Shown here piece after piece: positions 57,549 to 64,000 of a stretch of DNA of 64,000 nucleotides. Both the position numbers and the translations under genes were made by a program. Origin of the DNA: Lantana camara (taxonomy: Eukaryota; Streptophyta; Magnoliopsida; Lamiales; Verbenaceae). Position 1 is the first letter of the stretch. Every line of letters starts with the position of its first letter. Under the pieces are notes generated by a model, which saw only the letters and a program-made list of their open reading frames with translations, searched no databases and was not told where the DNA came from. The stretch spans positions 58,199,501 through 58,263,500 of the forward strand of contig CM074863.1 in assembly GCA_037501455.1 (NCBI GenBank), in the 5' to 3' direction.

Positions 57549-59489
57549 ATGCCTCCGAGAAGAGATCATCATCGTGACAGGTCTCCGGGCCATAGACATC
57601 ACCGGGATCGTTCCCCACAAGCCGAGAACAACATGGAACCTGAGGGATTTATGGCAAGGTTATGTGCATATTTGGATACTCGGTATCGCCAGAATACACC
57701 TCCGGTTGTCAATCAAGAAGGAGGACAAGTCACTCACATTCTACGGGAGTTCAGGAATCAGAACCCCCCCAAGTTTGAAGGTGGGAACGATATTCAAGCC
57801 GAGGAGTGGCTAATTCAAATAGAGAGAATTTGGGAATTGATACCGTGTGAATCGGTTGAGAAGGCAAGGTGTACCCTCACAATGGTGCAAGGTCAGGCTT
57901 ATAGTTGGTGGACTAGCATCCGAGCCCGTTTGGATGCCTCAGGTGATGAGATTAATTGGGAAACATTCACTCGAGAGTTTCGCAACAAGTACATCCCAAT
58001 CGCCGCTCGGGACCGAAGACTCCAAGAGTTCATGGACTTGAAACAAGGTGAGAAGACGGTCACCGAATATATTGATGAGTTCGACCGTTTGTCAAGATAT
58101 GCTCCCAACATTGCCAATGATGACCGCCACAAGGCTTTGAAGTTTCTTCGAGGTTTAAGAGAAGATATGAAGGATGCACTCGAAGCGGTTGATACCGACA
58201 CTTGGGCGTTAGTCACCGAGAAGGCTTTGAAAGTGGAGGATCGAGTGGTTGCTAGGAGGAGAAGGACTTTTCAGGCCATACAGGGTTCTAGCTCGGGAGG
58301 TCAGAACAAATATGGAAAGAGGCCAGCTTACCAAGCTTTTGCACCGGCAAAGCCTCAAAATAAGCAATTCAAGCCAACAGGACAAAAGACTCAACCTCTA
58401 GCATTACCGGCACCGCCTCTAGTCCAATGCAAATATTGCAAGGGTAATCATCACGTTGAAAATTGCTTTAAACTTCACAAGAGGTGCTACGGTTGTGGCT
58501 CGCCGGATCACATGCTTAATCAATGCCCGAACAAAAGGCCAGGACAGGCAGCGGGGAACAATCAGAGGCCCGCAATTCAGGCTAGAGCTTATGCACTCGG
58601 GGCCGAGGAAGAGGAAGCTGCAGATCTTGATCCTAATGCCGTGATTGAAGGTACCGTAAGCATTCATGGCACTACATTTCATGCATTATTTGATCCCGGG
58701 GCATCTCATTCCTTTATTTCTCGGGATCTTGCTTCTTCGTTGTGCTTGCCTGTTACCCTCTGTGTGCATGATTATGTGGTTAGTTCGCCTCTTGGCGGTA
58801 GTCTTGTTACTTGCAGGATTTATCGGGGTTGTCCAGTGAGTTTTGAAGATAGGGTTTTCCTCGCCGATTTGATTGAGATGCCGATAAAGAGGTATGACGT
58901 AATCCTAGGAATGGATTGGTTGTCTGAACATGGGGCTCAGATGGATTGTCGAGAGAAGAAGGTTTCTTTTGGTTCAGTGGTGTTTAAGGGCGAGAAGGTG
59001 AAGTCAAGCCCACTTATTTCTTTTGTTGAGGCGAGTAAACTGGTCCGGGACGGTGCGACAGGGTTCGTGGCCTATCTTTTGAATAGACCGAAGGATCAGG
59101 CTAAACTTGAGGAGACGGAGGTCGTGCGGGAGTATGCCGATGTATTCCCTGAGATATTGGGTTCTTTGCCACCCGATAGGGACATCGAATTCGTAATCGA
59201 CCTTTATCCCGGAGCAGAGCCTTTTTCAAAGACGCCCTACAGAATGGCTCCCGCAGAGTTAAAGGAGTTAAAGACGCAGCTTGATGAGCTACTAGCTTGC
59301 GGTTACATTCGTCCGAGCATTTCTCCGTGGGGTGCTCCCGTTCTATTTGTAAAGAAGAAGGATGGAATGCTACGAATGTGTATAGACTACCGTGAGTTGA
59401 ATAGGATGACCGTGAAGAACAAATACCCTTTGCCTCACATCGAGGAGTTATTTGATATTCTGCAAGGCTCGAAAATCTACTCCAAGTAA
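57549..59489 (+). CDS. gag-pol: Element M gag, protease and start of RT, ending at a premature TAA
   Basis: The start at 57549 ([13 protein letters not shown]) is preferred over an in-frame ATG 24 bp upstream, because it follows the GTAG-GATG context shared with other gag starts here. It encodes an Arg/His/Asp-rich N-terminus, a gag domain (PPKFEGG, YSWWTS), two zinc knuckles (from C294 and C313; the first is a CX2CX3HX4C variant), protease with D382-P-G-A-S-H-S-F, the connector and RT fingers ([10 protein letters not shown]), and ends at SKIYSK followed by TAA at 59487-59489 (codon 647). In element B the same codon is Leu, just before the first catalytic Asp. Product: a Gag-PR protein without active RT unless the stop is read through. 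Confidence 0.92.
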   Translation: MPPRRDHHRDRSPGHRHHRDRSPQAENNMEPEGFMARLCAYLDTRYRQNTPPVVNQEGGQVTHILREFRNQNPPKFEGGNDIQAEEWLIQIERIWELIPCESVEKARCTLTMVQGQAYSWWTSIRARLDASGDEINWETFTREFRNKYIPIAARDRRLQEFMDLKQGEKTVTEYIDEFDRLSRYAPNIANDDRHKALKFLRGLREDMKDALEAVDTDTWALVTEKALKVEDRVVARRRRTFQAIQGSSSGGQNKYGKRPAYQAFAPAKPQNKQFKPTGQKTQPLALPAPPLVQCKYCKGNHHVENCFKLHKRCYGCGSPDHMLNQCPNKRPGQAAGNNQRPAIQARAYALGAEEEEAADLDPNAVIEGTVSIHGTTFHALFDPGASHSFISRDLASSLCLPVTLCVHDYVVSSPLGGSLVTCRIYRGCPVSFEDRVFLADLIEMPIKRYDVILGMDWLSEHGAQMDCREKKVSFGSVVFKGEKVKSSPLISFVEASKLVRDGATGFVAYLLNRPKDQAKLEETEVVREYADVFPEILGSLPPDRDIEFVIDLYPGAEPFSKTPYRMAPAELKELKTQLDELLACGYIRPSISPWGAPVLFVKKKDGMLRMCIDYRELNRMTVKNKYPLPHIEELFDILQGSKIYSK

Positions 59490-62012
59490 GATTTGAGGCA
59501 AGGTTATTATCAGCTGCGGATTAGGGAGGAAGATATTCCGAAGACTGGTTTTAACACAAGATATGGGCACTTTGAATTCGTTGTCATGCCATTTGGATTA
59601 ACCAACGCTCCAGCCGTTTTTATGGACATGATGCACCGAGTGTTCAGGCCTTTTCTTGACAAGTTCGTGGTGATCTTTATAGACGACATTCTGGTGTATT
59701 CACGGTCGGCTGAAGAACATGCCCAACATCTACGGATCGTCTTGGAAACTTTGAGGGAACATAAGTTGTATGCAAAGTTCAGCAAGTGCGAATTCTGGAT
59801 CGACCGAGTTATGTTTTTGGGACATATAATTTCAGGTGATGGGATTGAAGTTGACCCATCTAAGGTTGAGTCCGTGCTTCGTTGGGAGAGACCGAGAAAT
59901 GTCCCAGAGATCCGAAGTTTTCTTGGGTTGGCCGGTTACTACCGTAGGTTTGTTAAGGATTTTTCAAAAATCGCCGCCCCGTTGACTCATCTGACTAAGA
60001 AGGAAGTGAAATTTGAATGGGATGATAAGTGTGAGGCGAGTTTTCAAACGTTGAAGGTGAAATTGACTTCGGCACCAGTTCTTACCCTACCCGAGGGTAC
60101 CGAGTGTTATGCAGTTTATACAGATGCTTCGAAAGAGGGTCTTGGTTGTGTTTTGATGCAACACGGTAGAGTGGTAGCTTATGCTTCGAGGAAATTGAAG
60201 GAGCATGAGAAGAATTACCCTACCCACGATCTTGAATTAGCTGCCGTTGTGTTTGCTTTGATGAAGTGGCGACACCATCTCTACGGTGCCACGTTCGAGG
60301 TGTTTACGGATCACCAAAGCCTCAAGTATCTCTTTTCTCAGAAAGATTTGAATGTAAGACAAAGGCGTTGGATGGAGTTATTAGAGGACTACGATTGCAC
60401 CATTCAGTACCATCCGGGTAAAGCAAACGTGGTTGCCGATGCCTTGAGTAGAAAGGCGAGTGTGGCTAGTTTGGAAGCAGGTTCTTCAAGTTTGGGTTCA
60501 GAGATCTTGGTTTCGGGAACTTGGTTGGCTAATCTTACAGTAATACCGGATTTGAAACAGCAGTTGTTAGAAGCTCAGGCTACGGATGCCGTGATTCAGA
60601 AGTTGGTAGCTCGTTCTAAAGATGATCCGAATTCTAAGTTTGGATTTGATGATTCCGGGTTGTTAAGGTTTGAAGCAAGAATATGTGTTCCAGAAGAGCT
60701 CAAGAAGATTATACTTGAGGAGGCACATCGCTCGAGGTACTCGATTCATCCGGGAGGTACTAAGATGTATCGGGACCTGAAAGAGAAATTCTGGTGGAAT
60801 GGCATGAAAAGGGATGTCGCGAACTTCGTGAAGCGGTGTCTAACTTGTCAAAAGGTGAAGGCAGAGCACCAGAAGCCGGGAGGAACTCTCCAACCACTTC
60901 CTATTCCCGAGTGGAAGTGGGAGCAAGTGACGATGGACTTCGTGTCCGGCTTGCCTAGAGTTAAAGGAGGGTTTGATGGAATATGGGTAATTGTCGACAG
61001 ATTAACTAAGTCTGCCCATTTCCTCAAGGTTCGGATGTCTGAGAAAGTTCCTAAGCTAGCCGAATTGTACGTTCGGGAGATTGTAAGGTTACATGGAGTT
61101 CCGGCTAGTATTGTTTCGGATCGGGATCCACGGTTTACTTCGATCTTTTGGCAGAATCTTCAGAAGTGTTTGGGCACTAAGCTCAAGTTTAGTACAGCTT
61201 CGCATCCTCAGACAGACGGCCAATCTGAAAGACTAATTCAGTACTTAAAGGATATGCTCAGAGCGTGTGCTTTGGACTTCCAAGATAAGTGGGATGAGCA
61301 CCTACCTTTGGTTGAGTTTGCTTATAACAACAGCTTTCAGGGTTCGATTAAGATGGCTCCGTATGAGGCACTTTATGGAAGAAAGTGCAGGTCTCCTCTA
61401 TTTTGGGACATTGAGGATTGGAGGTGGACCGAAGAGAATAAGCTCGAGAGAGCCGAGTCTAAGGAAAAGATTGCCGATACTATTGAGAAAGTTCATAAGA
61501 TTCGACAAAGGATGAGAGCAGCTCAGGCCCGTCAAAAGAGTTACGCCGATAAGAGAAGAAGGCCCTTAGAGTTCGAAGTCGGAGATAGAGTCTTTTTGAA
61601 GGCGTCTCCTAGAAAAGGCTTCACTCGTATAGGTAAAGGTGGAAAGCTTAGTCCTCGTTATCTTGGGCCGTTTGAGATTTTGGAAAGAATCGGAGAAACG
61701 GCGTACAGATTGGATTTACCGCCGAGTATGACCGGGATACATAATGTTTTTCATATCTCTCAACTCCGAAAGTATTATCCCGATGAGTCAACTATCCTTC
61801 CAGTTGAAGAGGTTCAGTTAGAGCCGGATTTAACAATAGAAAAGCATCCGGTTTCAATTCAGGATCGGAAGATGCAAGATTTGAGAAACCGGCAGATTCC
61901 TTTGGTCAGGGTACTTTGGAGGGATCAGAAATCCGAGGAATCGACTTGGGAAACCGAGGAGAAAATGAGAAGGTTTTATCCGGAGTTGTTTGAGGACTCG
62001 AGTCGGACTTGA
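59490..62012 (+). pseudogene. Element M pol remainder: RT, RNase H, integrase, chromodomain (open but downstream of the stop)
   Basis: It is in frame with gag and otherwise uninterrupted for 840 codons. RT has [17 protein letters not shown] and FIDD (D712, D713 counting through the stop). RNase H has TDASKEGLG. Integrase has HHCC and the triad D1130, D1191, E1227 (35 residues between the last two). The module [18 protein letters not shown] and a chromodomain-like tail (STWETEEKM) follow, ending at SRT then TGA at 62010. All catalytic residues are present, so the single TAA is the only visible defect. It has no good ATG of its own before the RT core, so separate expression is unlikely. Confidence 0.92.
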
Positions 62013-62027
62013 GGGCAAGTCCTTTTT

Positions 62028-62040
62028 AAGGGGGGAGGAT
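62028..62040 (+). promoter_or_regulatory. Polypurine tract of element M
   Basis: AAGGGGGGAGGAT lies directly before the 3' LTR (TGTGACACC at 62041). Confidence 0.9.
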
Positions 62041-64000
62041 TGTGACACCCCGACTCCGCGACCGTACGGGTATGACGTATGTGCGCAATTTAATTTATTT
62101 TAATTTCATTTTTAATTGTTGCATTTAATTGATTTATATTTTATTATTTGAAATTCTTATATGAATTATTTGAATTATATGTCGAAATTTGCCTCAAGTG
62201 ATTATGATATGAATTTTATGAATTTATGATATGTGAATTTAATTCCCGAACAAGCTAATTTCGTGAATTATGTGATTTATATGAATTAAGGACTTAATTG
62301 TGCAATTTTAATTATTTTTGGACTTAATCGAAAAGTTGATTTGGACTTATTTGATACTTTTTCAAAGTTTTGGACTTAATTGCAAAATGACCTTTTATTT
62401 AAAATTTTATTTGTTTAATTCGTATAAATTAATATTTTATTTTATTTTATTTGTTTTATTTGAATTTATTTATTGAATTGATATGCCTATTTGATGAAAT
62501 GAGATGCGTTTGTGTTCGAATTGAGATCGAAATTTCGTGCCGATTTAATATGTTGGAGTTTTATGAGTCGTGTACTTGAATATGTGCTCGTTACATGTTT
62601 TCGGGTTTATTTGTTGGTTTTTCGGGACTCGTTTTGTTGGGGTAACCTAAAGGAGGCTAACATGTACTTAGCGCACCTTGGGTTCCGGGTAGTGTAACTT
62701 GAGCTCGGGAATTCGAATTCGAATTCCGTCACCTCCGTTGAACTCGTTTCGACGATTCGAGTGCAATGGATCAGGCCATGTAATTTTTCGACCTCATTTG
62801 ATACACCGAAATCAGCCCGTAACTTCGTCTCGCGCTCATATGACCACCTTTCACCATTTTGCACATAAGTCCCTCATTTCTTGGCCAATTGCCCTCAAAC
62901 CTGGACCCACACTCCACCAACTCAGTCCTTTATTACTTTTTGCTGCCTTAATATCGTTCTATACACCAGAGAAAAGAGGGAAAAATCAGTTTTTGAGCAG
63001 CAGCTGTCCCAAACCCGTAACTGTTCACCCAAGGGTGATTTTGAGCTCCAATCTCCATTTTCTTCCATCTTCTTCAAAGGGTAAGCTTGTATTTGATATG
63101 TACTTAATTAAGTGGTCATTTTAATCTAAGAAATTCTGATTTTCATCCATGTTTGATATAGTTTTGATTCAAGACATGAATAGTTAGGTTTTATTGCCAT
63201 TTTTGAATTTCATCTCATTCCTTGGTGTTTTGCTTGAATTGGAGCTGGATTATTGATCATTTGTGCTTCATTTATTGTTGATTATAGCTGACTTGGGTGG
63301 TAGTTGTGATATGGGTGAGATACCTTTAATATACTTGAGTTTTTGTTGAGTTATAAGCATGAGTTGGTGCCATTTCCTTTCCCCAACTGTTGCTGTTCGT
63401 TTTCAGCTGGTATGATGATGTTTTTGTGCTGATATGCTGCCATATTTGCTGCCTTTTCATGCCTTGTTGTTGTGGTTGAGATCTGGTATGAGAAGCAGGG
63501 CATAACAAGGCTGAAATTACCTCTTTTCTGCGTCTGAACTGTCTCCCCTGGGCGGGGAGATGAATCTGCAGCCGACATGTTTTAATTGTTTTCTTATACT
63601 TTGCATGGTAATTATGTGATGAATGCATGGATTTTTAATTGTTGTGCATGCCTTCTTGCATGGAGTACGTGAGGTGTGTTTTGATTTTATATATGTAATT
63701 AGTGCGAGTGTTATGCATGCATATGTGTATTGTAATATATATATGTTCATGCAGAAGTGTATATATGCATAATATATTTCGTATACATATATGTAGGTAA
63801 TATATATTATATATGTTATATATTTAATGAATTTAAGTGCTACTGGAGTGTATATATATATGCATGTAATATATGATTATATATAAATACATATATATAT
63901 TATATTATATGTTTAATTAAATGAAATTTATGTGCTTTAATTTGTTATTTTAATCTAAATTTGAGGTTTTAAATTAAATATGGCCCTATGATTTGATATG
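62041..64000 (+). repeat. 3' LTR of element M, truncated by the window end
   Basis: It matches the first 1960 bp of the 5' LTR at an offset of 8176 bp with two differences seen. The palindrome is at 63542-63560 and the donor-like GTAAGC near 63081. The right target-site copy is off-window. Confidence 0.95.

Larger units (their letters stand above)
53865..64000 (+). mobile_element. Element M: nearly complete young Tekay-like Ty3/gypsy retrotransposon (3' LTR cut by window edge)
   Basis: 5' LTR 53865-57353, PBS 57362-57373, gag-pol 57549-62012 with one in-frame TAA, PPT 62028-62040 and 3' LTR 62041 to the edge. Over the 1960 bp visible in both LTRs I see two substitutions (A/G at 54246 vs 62422; G/A at about 55332 vs 63508), so the insertion is very recent (tens of thousands of years at the usual rate). 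Confidence 0.95.

Noticed and set aside
1..64000. Endogenous pararetrovirus (caulimovirid) sequences as an explanation for RT regions
   Set aside because: Integrase, LTRs with TG...CA ends, PBS, PPT and chromodomain-like tails are all present; no movement or coat protein seen.

Overview
The window is plant nuclear DNA made almost entirely of long-terminal-repeat (LTR) retrotransposons of the Ty3/gypsy (Metaviridae) class. I found no host gene, rRNA or tRNA gene. Most elements look like Tekay/Del-type chromoviruses. They have LTRs of 2.6-4.2 kb, a primer-binding site TGGTATCAGAGC (complement of initiator-Met tRNA) just inside the 5' LTR, one gag-pol frame (gag, two CCHC knuckles, DPGA protease, RT with FIDD, RNase H, DD35E integrase) and a C-terminal chromodomain-like tail. 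This points to a flowering plant, probably a eudicot with a repeat-rich genome. I cannot name the species.

Layout, left to right. 1-5335 (-): the 5' part of element A, inserted into the 3' LTR of element C. 5336-22168 (-): element C, a non-autonomous element with no gag-pol. Its 5' LTR is split by element B (8947-19092, +), which is complete, has an uninterrupted 1501-residue polyprotein, nearly identical LTRs and a perfect 5-bp target-site duplication. 22169-47394 (-): a block of damaged hybrids, in order D leader and LTR, E pol 3' half, F leader and LTR, H LTR and pol 3' half, G pol and gag, ORF0, G LTR. 47395-50297 (+): pol and LTR of degenerate element K, into which G inserted. 50298-52780 (+): truncated LTR of L, inserted in K's LTR. 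52781-53864 (+): remains of an unrelated short-LTR element N. 53865-64000 (+): element M, very young, with one stop codon in RT and its 3' LTR cut by the window edge. The inferred insertion order is: D/E, F and K older; C into the D leader; A and B into C; G into K; L into K; H into F; M into N.

The most unusual features are structural rather than coding. First, the internal region of element C carries about 12 consecutive small inverted repeats (6046-6416). Their stems change in a compensatory way while the loops stay similar, as expected of selected hairpins. Second, at least six different LTRs carry short, mostly GC-rich palindromes of family-specific sequence at the same relative place, about 37-45% into the LTR. 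Several of these lie inside a recurring pattern of splice-like signals (two candidate introns per LTR). Third, a third splice-acceptor-like site abuts the gag ATG in three elements. Together these suggest that the LTR leaders are structured and possibly spliced. Element G also has an extra coiled-coil/acidic ORF between its PBS and gag.

All comparisons were made by eye. Identity counts and ages are estimates from visible differences.
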